A program made the position numbers and the translations under genes. This document shows, one piece after another, positions 44,731-53,255 of a DNA stretch of 64,000 nucleotides. This stretch comes from Streptomyces lanatus (GTDB taxonomy: Bacteria > Actinomycetota > Actinomycetes > Streptomycetales > Streptomycetaceae): positions 1 to 64,000 of the forward strand of contig NZ_BNBM01000028.1 in the NCBI RefSeq assembly GCF_014655715.1, in the 5' to 3' direction. The first letter of the stretch is position 1; each line of letters begins with the position of its first letter. Under the pieces are notes generated by a model. It was not told the DNA's origin. It saw nothing but the letters and a program-made list of their open reading frames with translations, and ran no database searches.

Positions 44731-46065
44731 ATGGCCACACAGACCACGACGCCGGACGCGCGGGACGCGCGTCGCGGTGAGCGCAGAGTCGTCAGCAACA
44801 TCGTGCGCGGCTCGATCGGCAATCTGATCGAGTGGTACGACTGGTACGCGTACACCGCGTTCAGCGTGTACTTCGCCGCCGCGTTCTTTCCGTCCGGCGA
44901 CCAGACCGCCCAACTACTGAACACCGCCGCCGTGTTCGCGGTCGGGTTCCTGATGCGTCCGATCGGCGGCTGGCTGCTGGGGCGGTACGCCGACCGCCGG
45001 GGCCGGCGCGCGGCGCTGACGCTGTCGGTGACGCTGATGGCGGCCGGTTCGCTGATCGTGGCGCTGACGCCGTCGTACGGGGCGATCGGTGTCGTCGCGC
45101 CGGTGCTGCTGGTGACCGCGCGGCTGCTGCAAGGGCTGTCGGTGGGCGGGGAGTACTCGACATCGGCCACCTACATGTCCGAGGTGGCCTCGCCCGGCCG
45201 GCGCGGCTACTACTCCAGCTTCCAGTACGTCACCCTCATCGCCGGTCAGCTGACGGCGCTCGGACTGCAGATCATTCTGCAGCAGGTGCTCAGCGGCACG
45301 CAGATGGAGGCGTGGGGCTGGCGGATCGCGTTCGTCGTCGGTGCGGCCGGGGCGATCGTGGTGCTGTGGCTGCGCCGCGGCATGGACGAGTCGGAGAGCT
45401 TCGAGCGGGCGGCCGCCGAGGGCGAGAAGGGCTCCGGTCCTGCTCGCGGCAGCCTGCGTATGCTCCTGTCGTACCCCCGGCAGTGCCTGATCGTCGTCGG
45501 CCTGACCATGGGCGGCACGCTGTTCTTCTACACGTACACGACCTACCTGCAGAAGTTCATGGTCAACACCAGCGGCATCGCCAAGCCGACGGCGGCCTGG
45601 ATCAACTTCTTCGCGCTGCTGGTGTTCGTGCTGCTCCAGCCGGTCATGGGGCTGCTGTCCGACCGGGTGGGCCGGCGTCCGATGCTGATCGGGTTCGGGG
45701 TGCTGGGTGCCGTGGTCGTGGTGCCGTCCCTGACGCTGCTGTCCCGCACGAGTGATCCCGTGTACGCGTTCCTGCTCATGGTGGGTCCGCTGGCGGTCAG
45801 TTCGCTGTACACCTCGATCAGCGCGGTGGTGAAGGCCGAGCTGTTCCCGACGTCGATCCGGGCGCTGGGCGTCGGCCTGCCGTACGCGCTGACGGTGGCC
45901 GTGTTCGGCGGGACCGCGGAATACGTCGCCCTGTGGTTCAAGAACGCCGGGCACGAGAGCTGGTACTTCTACTACGTCACCGCCTGTGTCCTGGTCTCGC
46001 TGCTCGTCTACATTCGGATGCGCGAGACGTCGGACGGATCGCCGCTGGAGAGCGAGGCGAAGTAG
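44731..46065 (+). CDS. MHS-family MFS transporter
   Basis: 444 residues, 12 membrane helices. Metabolite:H+ symporter motifs are clear: GSIGNLIEWYDWYAYTAFSV, FLMRPIGGWLLGRYADRRGR (loop motif) and ARLLQGLSVGGEYSTSATYM. Relatives import dicarboxylates, 2-oxoglutarate, shikimate or osmolytes. The ATG at 44731 with AAGGGAG is chosen over the longer frame. It is followed at 15 bp by a response regulator and then its kinase and a TAXI protein, so uptake is probably controlled by that two-component system. Confidence 0.9.
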   Translation: MATQTTTPDARDARRGERRVVSNIVRGSIGNLIEWYDWYAYTAFSVYFAAAFFPSGDQTAQLLNTAAVFAVGFLMRPIGGWLLGRYADRRGRRAALTLSVTLMAAGSLIVALTPSYGAIGVVAPVLLVTARLLQGLSVGGEYSTSATYMSEVASPGRRGYYSSFQYVTLIAGQLTALGLQIILQQVLSGTQMEAWGWRIAFVVGAAGAIVVLWLRRGMDESESFERAAAEGEKGSGPARGSLRMLLSYPRQCLIVVGLTMGGTLFFYTYTTYLQKFMVNTSGIAKPTAAWINFFALLVFVLLQPVMGLLSDRVGRRPMLIGFGVLGAVVVVPSLTLLSRTSDPVYAFLLMVGPLAVSSLYTSISAVVKAELFPTSIRALGVGLPYALTVAVFGGTAEYVALWFKNAGHESWYFYYVTACVLVSLLVYIRMRETSDGSPLESEAK

Positions 46066-46080
46066 AGGAGGGGGGCGGGC

Positions 46081-46740
46081 GTGCGCGTGCTGCTGGCCGA
46101 GGACGATGACGGGGTGGCGGGTGCGCTGACCGAGGTTCTGTACGAGCACGGTCATCTGCCGACCCGGGTACGGCGGGGCGGGGATGTCCTCGCCCGGCAC
46201 CGCCAGGCAGACCTGCTCCTCCTCGACCTCGGCCTGCCCGACCTCGACGGGCTGGAGGTGCTGCGCAAGCTGCGTGCGGTGAGTGGTCTTCCGGTGGTGG
46301 TGCTCACCGCGCGGGGCGACGAGCGGTCGGTGGTGCGCGGGCTGCGGCTCGGCGCCGACGACTATCTCGTCAAGCCGGTACGGCTGGCCGAGCTGCTGGC
46401 CCGTATCGAGGCCGTCACGCGCCGCGCCACGACACCGGCCGCTCCGGCGTCGCGTACGGTCGTCGCCGGGGATGTCGAGGTCGATCTCGACGCCCGCCGG
46501 GTGGCCGTGGGCGGCGTCGAGGTGCGGCTGACCACCAAGGAGTTCGCGGTGCTGGCCGCGCTGGCGGCCCGGGCGGGCACGGCGGTGAGCCGGCAGCAGC
46601 TGATGGACGAGGTGTGGGGCGACGCGTATCTGGCGGTGTCCCGCTCGCTCGACGTACATCTGACCCAGCTGCGGGCCAAGCTCGGCCGGCCCGGGGCGCT
46701 GACCACGATCCGCGGCTTCGGCTACCGGTTCGGCGACTGA
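46081..46740 (+). CDS. OmpR-family response regulator
   Basis: 219 residues: receiver domain with acidic pocket EDD, phosphoacceptor Asp49 in LLLLDLGLPD and Lys in DDYLVKPV, then a winged-helix DNA-binding domain (LTTKEFAVLAALAARAG, VSRSLDVHLTQLRAKLGRP, TIRGFGYRFG). GTG start with AGGAGGGGGG upstream. It pairs with the kinase gene 9 bp downstream. Confidence 0.93.
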   Translation: MRVLLAEDDDGVAGALTEVLYEHGHLPTRVRRGGDVLARHRQADLLLLDLGLPDLDGLEVLRKLRAVSGLPVVVLTARGDERSVVRGLRLGADDYLVKPVRLAELLARIEAVTRRATTPAAPASRTVVAGDVEVDLDARRVAVGGVEVRLTTKEFAVLAALAARAGTAVSRQQLMDEVWGDAYLAVSRSLDVHLTQLRAKLGRPGALTTIRGFGYRFGD

Positions 46741-46749
46741 ACCCGGCCC

Positions 46750-48261
46750 ATGCGTACGCGGGTACTGACCGTCGTCCTGGCCTTCGCCGTGCTCGCGGTG
46801 GCCGGGTTCGCCGTGCCGCTGCTCGGTGTCACCGCCACACAGCGCACCGAGCAGCTGGTGGCGGCCCGCACCGGTGACCTCGACCGCTTCGCGGCACTGG
46901 CCGAGCAGGCCGCCCAGAGCGGCGACGCCGGGGCGCTGACCGACGAGGTGACCCGGTACGCCGAGCTGTACGGGGAGGCGGTGGTGGTGGTCGACGCCCG
47001 CCGTGCCCCGGTGGCGCAGACCGGCGGCCTGCGCGCCGCGGATCCGGTGGTGGCCCGCCTGGTCGACGCGGCACTGCGCAATCAGCGGCTCTCGCCCGGC
47101 GGGACGCTGCGCCCCTGGTCCCGGGGCGACAGGCTGTTCGCCCGCCCGGTGGGCACCGGCACCCGGGTGTCCGGTGCCGTGGTGCTGCGGGCCTCGGTAC
47201 GGAGCGCCGCCGACGACATCGCACTGCGCTGGGCGCTGGTCCTAGCCGGGGCGGGGCTGTTCGCGGTGGCCTGTGTGTTGCTGGCCCGCGCCGCCACACG
47301 GTGGGTCGTACGTCCGCTGCACCATCTGGACCGGGCGGTCGGGGCGCTCGCGGCCGGGCTGCCCGCGGAGCACGCACGGGCCGGCGGTCCGCCCGAGCTG
47401 CGGCAACTGGCCACCGGCTTCAACCGTATGGCCGACACGGTGACGGTCGCGCTGGAGCAGCAGCGTCGGCTGGTGGCCGACACCTCGCACCAACTGCGCA
47501 ACCCCCTCGCCGCGCTACGGCTGCGCATCGACTCCCTCCAGCTCCGCCTCCCCGACTCCGCGACACGCACCTACACAGGCGTCACCGCCGAACTGGAACG
47601 CATGGAGCACCTCCTCGACGACCTCCTCGCCCTCGCCAACGCCGAGCATCGCGCCGGTGAGCTGGCCGTGACGGACACGCCGGCGGCCTGCTGCGACGCG
47701 TCGGCCGTCGCCGCCGCCCAGGTGCAGCTGTGGCATCCGGTGGCCGAGGAGTCCCGTGTCCGGCTGCACTGCCTGCCCGGCCCGACCGTCCTGATGGGCT
47801 GCACGGAGGGCGAACTGGCCCAGGTCGCCGACATCCTGCTCGACAACGCGATCAAGTACGCCGGGAACGGTGCCCGCGTGGAGACGCGCTGCTTCTCGGA
47901 GGGTCCGGACGCGGTACTGGAGGTCCGCGACGACGGCCCGGGCCTGGCCGCCGGCGAGCTCGACCAGGCGGGCACCCGCTTCTGGCGCTCGGAACGTCAC
48001 CGCGATGTGCGGGGCAGCGGTCTGGGTCTGGCGATCGCGGAGCGGTTGGTGGGCGGGCGGGGTGGCCGGATCGAGTTCGGGCCGGCGGGGCCGCGGGGGT
48101 TGCGGGTCAGGGTTGTGCTTCCGGGTGCTGGGGACGGGGGTGCGGCGGTGAAAGGGGTGCGGGCCGAGGACCGGGCACCCACGCGCACGGGTCTGCGGGC
48201 CGAGGCCGAACACGCCGACACCAAACCCCAGCCACCCACGGAGAAGGGCCGTACACCATGA
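46750..48261 (+). CDS. Sensor histidine kinase
   Basis: 503 residues. An N-terminal helix (VLTVVLAFAVLAVAGFAVPL), an extracytoplasmic sensor of about 130 residues, a second helix (WALVLAGAGLFAVACVLLA) and a HAMP segment are followed by HisKA with the phosphorylated His near residue 247 (DTSHQLRNPLAALRL). The ATPase boxes are LLDNAIKYAGNGARV and DDGPGL/GSGLGLAIAERL. Its stop overlaps the ATG of the TAXI gene (ATGA). The sensor may therefore contact that secreted binding protein. Confidence 0.92.
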   Translation: MRTRVLTVVLAFAVLAVAGFAVPLLGVTATQRTEQLVAARTGDLDRFAALAEQAAQSGDAGALTDEVTRYAELYGEAVVVVDARRAPVAQTGGLRAADPVVARLVDAALRNQRLSPGGTLRPWSRGDRLFARPVGTGTRVSGAVVLRASVRSAADDIALRWALVLAGAGLFAVACVLLARAATRWVVRPLHHLDRAVGALAAGLPAEHARAGGPPELRQLATGFNRMADTVTVALEQQRRLVADTSHQLRNPLAALRLRIDSLQLRLPDSATRTYTGVTAELERMEHLLDDLLALANAEHRAGELAVTDTPAACCDASAVAAAQVQLWHPVAEESRVRLHCLPGPTVLMGCTEGELAQVADILLDNAIKYAGNGARVETRCFSEGPDAVLEVRDDGPGLAAGELDQAGTRFWRSERHRDVRGSGLGLAIAERLVGGRGGRIEFGPAGPRGLRVRVVLPGAGDGGAAVKGVRAEDRAPTRTGLRAEAEHADTKPQPPTEKGRTP

Positions 48262-49256
48262 CCGGCCCAACCCCTTCCCGCCGTACCGCCCTGCGCGCAG
48301 CCCTCACCGTCGCGTGCACCGGGCTGCTCGCGGCCGCCGGGACGGCCGATGCCCGGCACACGGACCGTGGCCCGCAGGGCAGGCTGCGCATCGCGACCGG
48401 CGAGCCGGGCAACTTCTACGCCGCCTTCGGCAAGCTCCTCGCCGACCAGGTGCGGCTGGCCTACCCCCGGCTCTCCTGCCAGGTGGTCAACAGCGAGGCC
48501 AGTGTGGCCAACATACGGATGCTGCAGGCGCGGCGGGCCGAGGTGGCGCTGGCGCTGGCGGACATCGCCTGGGCCGCGTACGGCGGTTCGGCACCCTTCG
48601 GCGACCGGGTCCCGTTGCGGGCAATCGGCCGGATCTACGAGAACTACCTCCAGCTTGCGGTACGCGCCGACGCACCGATCCGTACCGTCGCCGATCTGGC
48701 GGGGCGCACCGTCTCGCTGGGCGCGCCGGCCTCCGGCGGCGCCGTCCTCGGTGAACGCCTGCTGCGGGCGGCGGGCCTGACCCCGGGCGCCGACGTCCGG
48801 GTCCGGCACCTGCTGCTGCCGCAGGCGGCACGCGCGATGCGCGAGGGCGCGATCGACGCCCTGCTGGTGTCAGGCGGCATCCCCATGCCCGCGCTCTCCG
48901 CCCTGGACACCCGGCGTCCCGTACGCCTCCTGCCGCTGGCCGACCTCCTCCCCCGGCTGCGTGCCGGTACGCGGCGCTCCGGATCGGGCCTGGAGGCGGT
49001 GACGGTGCCGGCCGGGGCGTACCGCGGAACCCCCGAGGTCACCACCATCGGCGTGGCCAACCTCCTCCTGTGCCGCCCCGACCTGCCGTCCCCCGTCGCC
49101 GCCGCCCTCACCGACGTACTCGTCCGCCACGCCACCCGCCTCGTCCCGACGACGGCCCTGGGCACCCAGTTCCTGGACGCCCGCAGTCTGATCTCGACGG
49201 GAGTGGTGCCGCTACACCCCGGGGCGGTTGTGGCGTACCGCGAGTTGCACGGTTAG
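48258..49256 (+). CDS. TAXI family solute-binding protein
   Basis: 332 residues with a secretion signal (RRTALRAALTVACTGLLAAA, possibly Tat because of the RR). The TAXI fold follows: LRIATGEPGNFYAAFGKLLA, SEASVANIRMLQARRAEVAL, RTVADLAGRTVSLGAPASGG and AREGAIDALL-type segments. TAXI proteins normally serve TRAP transporters; none is encoded here. Coupling to the kinase gene suggests it presents a ligand to the sensor. Its stop is nearly shared with the convergent MFS pseudogene. Confidence 0.85.
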   Translation: MTGPTPSRRTALRAALTVACTGLLAAAGTADARHTDRGPQGRLRIATGEPGNFYAAFGKLLADQVRLAYPRLSCQVVNSEASVANIRMLQARRAEVALALADIAWAAYGGSAPFGDRVPLRAIGRIYENYLQLAVRADAPIRTVADLAGRTVSLGAPASGGAVLGERLLRAAGLTPGADVRVRHLLLPQAARAMREGAIDALLVSGGIPMPALSALDTRRPVRLLPLADLLPRLRAGTRRSGSGLEAVTVPAGAYRGTPEVTTIGVANLLLCRPDLPSPVAAALTDVLVRHATRLVPTTALGTQFLDARSLISTGVVPLHPGAVVAYRELHG

Positions 49257-50490
49257 CGAAGCGGGGTGCGCGCTGCGCCCGGCCGGGCGGCGTCGACGAT
49301 CCACACGCCCCGCCCTCGGTCCGCCGTCACGGCCGAGAGCGCGAGCAGGAGCGCGGCGGCGGCGACGGCCAGGGCCACGAGCAGCGGGCCGTCGAGGCCG
49401 TGGGTCTGCACGAGGACGCCGGCGGCGGCCTGACCCGCGGCCGTGCCGAGGGGGCCACCGGCGCACAGGACCGTCATGGCCACGGCGGCGCGTTCGGGCG
49501 GGGTGAGCCGTTCGGTCAGGGCGTACAGGCTGATCATGTAAGGCGCGACGGCGCAGCCCGCCACGGCGACGGCGACGGGCATCGACACCAGGCGGGCACC
49601 GGCGAAGAGCACCAGCACGCCCGCGAACAGCACCGCGGCGAACGTGACATAGCGGTCGCGCGGCGAGAACCGTGCCGGCAACCAGGCGCAGGCGCCCCGG
49701 TCAGGGCGCTTCCGATGCCGAACGCGGCGTAGAGGAGCCCCGACGCTCCGGGCTTCCCCAGGGTGTCGGCGTACAGGGTGACGGCCGTCTGGACCGCGCC
49801 GAAGACGGCGCCCATGGCTGCCATCGCCAGAAACATGACGGCCAGCGGACGTCGCGGCAGACGCGGCCCGGGGCGATCCGTCAAGTGCGGCCGGGGGATG
49901 TTCCGGTGGGAGTGGAGCAGCGTGAAGGGCAGGGTGGCGGCCGCGATCAGGACCATGGTCAGCGCGGCGGGCGCGAAGGGGGCGACGGCTGCGAGGAGTC
50001 CGACGACCGCCGGTCCGGCGACGAAGCCGGCCTCGTCGGCGGACGCCTCGTACGCCAGCGCCGTGGGCAGCAGCCGCTGTTCACCGCGCTCGCGCAGAAG
50101 TCGTGACCAGTGCACCCGTACCAGGGGGCCGACCTGGGGCTGGGTGAGTCCCACGAGGGTCGCCGCGGCCAGGATGGTCGCCCTGGTGCCGTGGCTCGCG
50201 GCGAGCAGGGCCGCCCAGGCGGCGAGGTTGGCGATCGCGGCGAGTGCGGCGACGGTCCGGTGCCCGTGCCGGTCGGCGAGGGTGCCGATGACGGGGCCGC
50301 CGATCGCGATGGCGATGCTCTGCGCGGCGGCGGCGAGGCCGGCGAAGGCGTAGCTGTGGGTCGATGCCTGGAGCAGGATGAGTGTGGACAGGGCTGAGGA
50401 CGCGTACGGCAGTCGGGCCAGGAATCCCAGAGGGAAGAAGCCGACGCCTGCCGCGCGCAGCAGGGAACGGTAGGACACCGAGGTCTCCAT
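49253..50490 (-). pseudogene. MFS transporter, frameshifted
   Basis: The first frame starts METSVSYRSLLRAAGVGFFP and carries the first eight or so helices, including GTLADRHGHRTVAALAAIAN, ending GIGSALTG. The second frame resumes as ACAWLPARFSPRDRYVTFAA and continues to AVTADRGRGVWIVDAARPG. A single-base indel near 49690 in a GC-rich run separates them. Correcting it gives about 412 residues. Recent mutation or sequencing error. Confidence 0.72.
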
Positions 50491-50632
50491 CGGGCATGTC
50501 GAGGAGACGCGCTACCCAGCCACCAGCGCGCCGACGGGCCCGATTCCAGCCGCACCGTAATGCGGCGGGCGGACCGCTGTACAGGTCCCCTCCTGCACTC
50601 CCCACCCCCGCCCCTGACCTATCTTGGCCTGC

Positions 50633-51028
50633 ATGCAGGCATACACGATCGGCCAGGCCGCACGGCTGCTCGGCGTGAGTCCGGACACCGCGCGGCGGTG
50701 GGCGGACGCGGGGCGAGTGGTCACCCATCGCGACGAGGGCGGCAGGCGGCTCATCGACGGGAAGGATCTGGCCGCCTTCTCCGTGGAACTCGCGAAGGTC
50801 GGGGGCGGGGAGGAGGACGTGTCGCACACGTCGGTGCGCAACGCGTTCCCCGGCATCGTCACCGCGATCAAGCTGGGCGATGTGGCGGCCCAGGTGGAGA
50901 TCCAGGCGGGGCCGCACCGGCTGGTGTCGTTGCTGACGCGGGAGGCCGTGGAGGAGTTGGGGCTGGAGGTGGGCATGGAGGCCACCGCCCGGGTGAAGTC
51001 GACGAACGTGCACATCGACCGCGTGTGA
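50633..51028 (+). CDS. HTH-TOBE regulator or molybdate-binding protein
   Basis: 131 residues: a MerR-like excisionase helix-turn-helix (QAYTIGQAARLLGVSPDTAR RW region) followed by a single TOBE domain (NAFPGIVTAIKLGDVAAQVE to MEATARVKSTNVHI), the molybdate/tungstate-binding module. It may be a molybdate-responsive regulator. The ATG at 50633 lies 10 nt after a TATCTT -10-like box with no ribosome site, so the mRNA may be leaderless. A second TOBE protein follows 82 bp downstream. Confidence 0.82.
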   Translation: MQAYTIGQAARLLGVSPDTARRWADAGRVVTHRDEGGRRLIDGKDLAAFSVELAKVGGGEEDVSHTSVRNAFPGIVTAIKLGDVAAQVEIQAGPHRLVSLLTREAVEELGLEVGMEATARVKSTNVHIDRV

Positions 51029-51110
51029 TCGAGCACCTGGTCGGCCCTACGGTGAGCCCACGGCACCCCCAAAGGGGGCAAACCCCTCACACCTTGCGAG
51101 GCGTACGACC

Positions 51111-51530
51111 ATGAGCCTGAGCATCCGCAACCAGATCCCCGGCACCGTCACCTCCGTCACCCCGGGCGAGGCCATGGCGGCGGTCAGGATCCGCCTCGAC
51201 GGTGGCCAGGACGTCACCGCCGCCATCACCCTGGACGCCGTGAGGGACCTGGCCCTGGTGGAGGGTTCCGCCGTGCACGCCCTGGTCAAGGCCACGGAGG
51301 TCTCGCTGGCCACCGGCCCGGTCGAGGGATTGTCCATCCGCAACCGGCTGCCCGGCACGGTGCGCGAGGTCGCGGCGGGTGCCGCCATGGCCTCGGTGCG
51401 GGTCTCGGTCGACGGCGGCGAGGTGACGGCCGCGATCACCAAGGACGCGGTCGGCGAACTCGGCCTGGCGGCGGGCTCGGCCGTCACCGTCCTGTTCAAG
51501 TCGACCGAGGTGTCGCTCGCCACCGTGTGA
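51111..51530 (+). CDS. Di-TOBE molbindin
   Basis: 139 residues with two TOBE domains in tandem, beginning LSIRNQIPGTVTSVTPGEAM and LSIRNRLPGTVREVAAGAAM, each ending K-x-TEVSLAT. Molbindins bind molybdate oxyanions in the cytoplasm as storage or buffering proteins. The internal repeat is clear at protein and DNA level. It follows the HTH-TOBE gene in the same direction; no modABC genes are in the window. Confidence 0.87.
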   Translation: MSLSIRNQIPGTVTSVTPGEAMAAVRIRLDGGQDVTAAITLDAVRDLALVEGSAVHALVKATEVSLATGPVEGLSIRNRLPGTVREVAAGAAMASVRVSVDGGEVTAAITKDAVGELGLAAGSAVTVLFKSTEVSLATV

Positions 51531-51539
51531 CCACGAGGG

Positions 51540-51755
51540 TCAGCTGCCCGGTGCCTGCTGAAGCCTGGCGAGGGTCAGGACTTCACCGCCGATGCCCCAC
51601 CCTCCGTCGGGGACCTCCTCCACGAGCACCAGGGTGGTGGCGCGGGCCCGCTCGCCGTAGATGTCGACGTACAGCTCGGTGGCGGTGGTGACGATCTGCT
51701 CCATCTGCTCGGTGGTGAGAGTTCCGGCGGGGACCTTGAAGTTCGCGAACGGCAT
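51540..51755 (-). CDS. Tautomerase family protein (4-OT-like)
   Basis: 71 residues. It begins MPFANFKVPAGTLTTEQMEQ; removal of Met would expose Pro as the catalytic N-terminus of the 4-oxalocrotonate tautomerase superfamily. The helix-strand pattern (IVTTATELYVDIYGERARAT, then TLVLVEEVPDGGWGIGGEVL) fits. It is divergent from an XRE regulator with a palindrome between them, so it is probably its target. Confidence 0.85.
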   Translation of the reverse strand: MPFANFKVPAGTLTTEQMEQIVTTATELYVDIYGERARATTLVLVEEVPDGGWGIGGEVLTLARLQQAPGS

Positions 51756-51838
51756 GGTGGGCTCTCTCGGCTCGGGTTCGGGAATCAGCGCTTACGGGCT
51801 CCACCCTCGGCCGGGGTCACGCCGCTGACCAGGGCTGC

Positions 51839-51871
51839 GCTCACCCTGGGGTTGCCATCCCCTGGGTGAGC
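51839..51871. promoter_or_regulatory. Palindromic operator between the tautomerase and XRE regulator
   Basis: GCTCACCC (51839-51846) and GGGTGAGC (51864-51871) are exact inverted half sites; GGGG (51848-51851) and CCCC (51859-51862) extend the dyad with one mismatch. It lies in the divergent intergenic region, 18 bp before the XRE gene start. An operator for the XRE protein is the simplest reading. Confidence 0.55.
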
Positions 51872-51889
51872 GGGACCGTCGAGGGCAGG

Positions 51890-52777
51890 ATGGGGAGCGT
51901 GGATCTCTTCGAACTCGCCGCGTTCCTCAAGTCCCGGCGCGCCCGCGTCCGTCCGCGTGACGTCGGGCTGACGGCAGGCCCCCGGCGACGCGTGCCCGGT
52001 CTGCGCCGCGAGGAGGTGGCGCAGCTGGCCGGACTGTCCGCCGACTACTACACCGAGTTGGAGCGGGGCCGCGGTGCCCAGCCCTCCGACCAGACGCTGG
52101 CGGCGCTGGCCCGTGCGCTGCGACTGGGCAGGGACGAGCGCGATCACCTGTTCCATCTGGCGGACCGGCGCGTCCCTCCGGCCGCGCACGGCTCGGCGGC
52201 CCATGTCGAACCCGGTCTGCTCAGCCTCCTCGACCGGCTGACCACGACGCCCGCCATGGTCATCACCGCGCTGCACGAGACCTTGGCGCAGAACCCTCCG
52301 GCCAAGGCCCTGTTCAGCGCCCATGCGGCGAACGGTGTTTCGGCGACGGGCGGGCCCACGACCGGGTTCCTCTACCGCTGGTTCACCGAACCGGCCTCGC
52401 GCGCCATCTATCCACTGGAGGACCACCCCCACCACTCCGCGGTGTTCGCCGCCGACCTGCGGGCGGTGGCCGCCCGGCGCGGCCACGACACCGAGATCAC
52501 CCGGCTGGTGGCCCGACTGCGGCGCGCCAGCGACGAGTTCGCCGCGCTGTGGGACACGGGTGACGTGGCCGTGCGCCGCGCGGACCACAAGCGGATCGTG
52601 CATCCCGCGCTCGGCGTGATCGAGGTGGACTGCCACAGCCTGTTGAGCGAGGACGGCCACCAGCGGCTACTGTGGTTCACCGCCCCGCCAGGCACGGAGG
52701 GCGCCGCCCGGCTGGAACTGCTCTGTGTCATCGGCGGCCAGGACATGTCGACGGCGAATGAGGGCCGCCCCGCCTGA
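51890..52777 (+). CDS. Helix-turn-helix regulator with MmyB-like domain
   Basis: About 295 residues. The N-terminal HTH reads VPGLRREEVAQLAGLSADYY TEL-type and is followed by an MmyB-like ligand-binding domain (ALHETLAQNPPAKALFSAHA, VVARRGHD-like region, RADHKRIVHPALGVIEVDC, LLWFTAPPG). Many Streptomyces members are local repressors of a divergent enzyme gene. Here the divergent gene is a tautomerase. The ATG at 51890 is used; GTG 51899 is an alternative. Confidence 0.87.
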   Translation: MGSVDLFELAAFLKSRRARVRPRDVGLTAGPRRRVPGLRREEVAQLAGLSADYYTELERGRGAQPSDQTLAALARALRLGRDERDHLFHLADRRVPPAAHGSAAHVEPGLLSLLDRLTTTPAMVITALHETLAQNPPAKALFSAHAANGVSATGGPTTGFLYRWFTEPASRAIYPLEDHPHHSAVFAADLRAVAARRGHDTEITRLVARLRRASDEFAALWDTGDVAVRRADHKRIVHPALGVIEVDCHSLLSEDGHQRLLWFTAPPGTEGAARLELLCVIGGQDMSTANEGRPA

Positions 52778-52888
52778 GGAGCAATCTGCGCGGCGAGGGG
52801 TGCTCGACGAGCGGGCGCCGGTCCACGCCCGCGGGGTGGCCGGAGCGTAGCGTCGGGGCGTGGCAGACCGGCACGGAAAGGAATCCCG

Positions 52889-53248
52889 ATGGAGCCCACC
52901 GGTATCACGCCCAACCTCCACGTCCCCGACATCACCGCCGCCCGCGACTTCTACACCGGCTACCTCGGCCTGAGCGTCGAGGACTTCGACATGGGCTGGG
53001 TCGCCCGCTACCGGTCACCCGACGGGCGGGCGCAGATCCAGCTCGTGACCCGTGACGCGACCGCGCCCGAACTCGCCGCCGTATCCGTCCGTGTCGGCGC
53101 GGGCGTCGACGAGGCCTACGCCGAGGCGCTGCGGCGCGGATACGAGATCGTGCACCCGCTCACCAAGGAGCCCTGGGGTCTGCGCAGGTTCCTCGTGCGG
53201 GCGCCCGATGGCAATGTCCTCAATATCGTCAGCCATCAGGACGACTGA
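52889..53248 (+). CDS. VOC family protein, single glyoxalase domain
   Basis: 119 residues: one vicinal-oxygen-chelate unit (ITPNLHVPDITAARDFYTGY, then FLVRAPDGNVLNIVSHQDD). It would act as a dimer. AAAGGAA lies upstream of the ATG. The substrate is unknown; members include glyoxalases, antibiotic-binding proteins and dioxygenases. It is convergent with the sugar-kinase gene, with 7 bp between the ends. Confidence 0.85.
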   Translation: MEPTGITPNLHVPDITAARDFYTGYLGLSVEDFDMGWVARYRSPDGRAQIQLVTRDATAPELAAVSVRVGAGVDEAYAEALRRGYEIVHPLTKEPWGLRRFLVRAPDGNVLNIVSHQDD

Positions 53249-53255
53249 CCGCACG

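Noticed and set aside
44914..46659. 581-codon minus-strand frame
   Set aside because: Antisense to the MHS transporter and response regulator, His/Gln/Arg-rich shadow.
48997..49256. Treating the TAXI protein as part of a TRAP transporter operon
   Set aside because: No TRAP membrane subunit is encoded up- or downstream; the next gene is a convergent MFS transporter.
51050..51110. Molybdenum-cofactor riboswitch upstream of the molbindin gene
   Set aside because: Only a short CCCCC-AAA-GGGGG hairpin is present; the space is too small for the known riboswitch fold.
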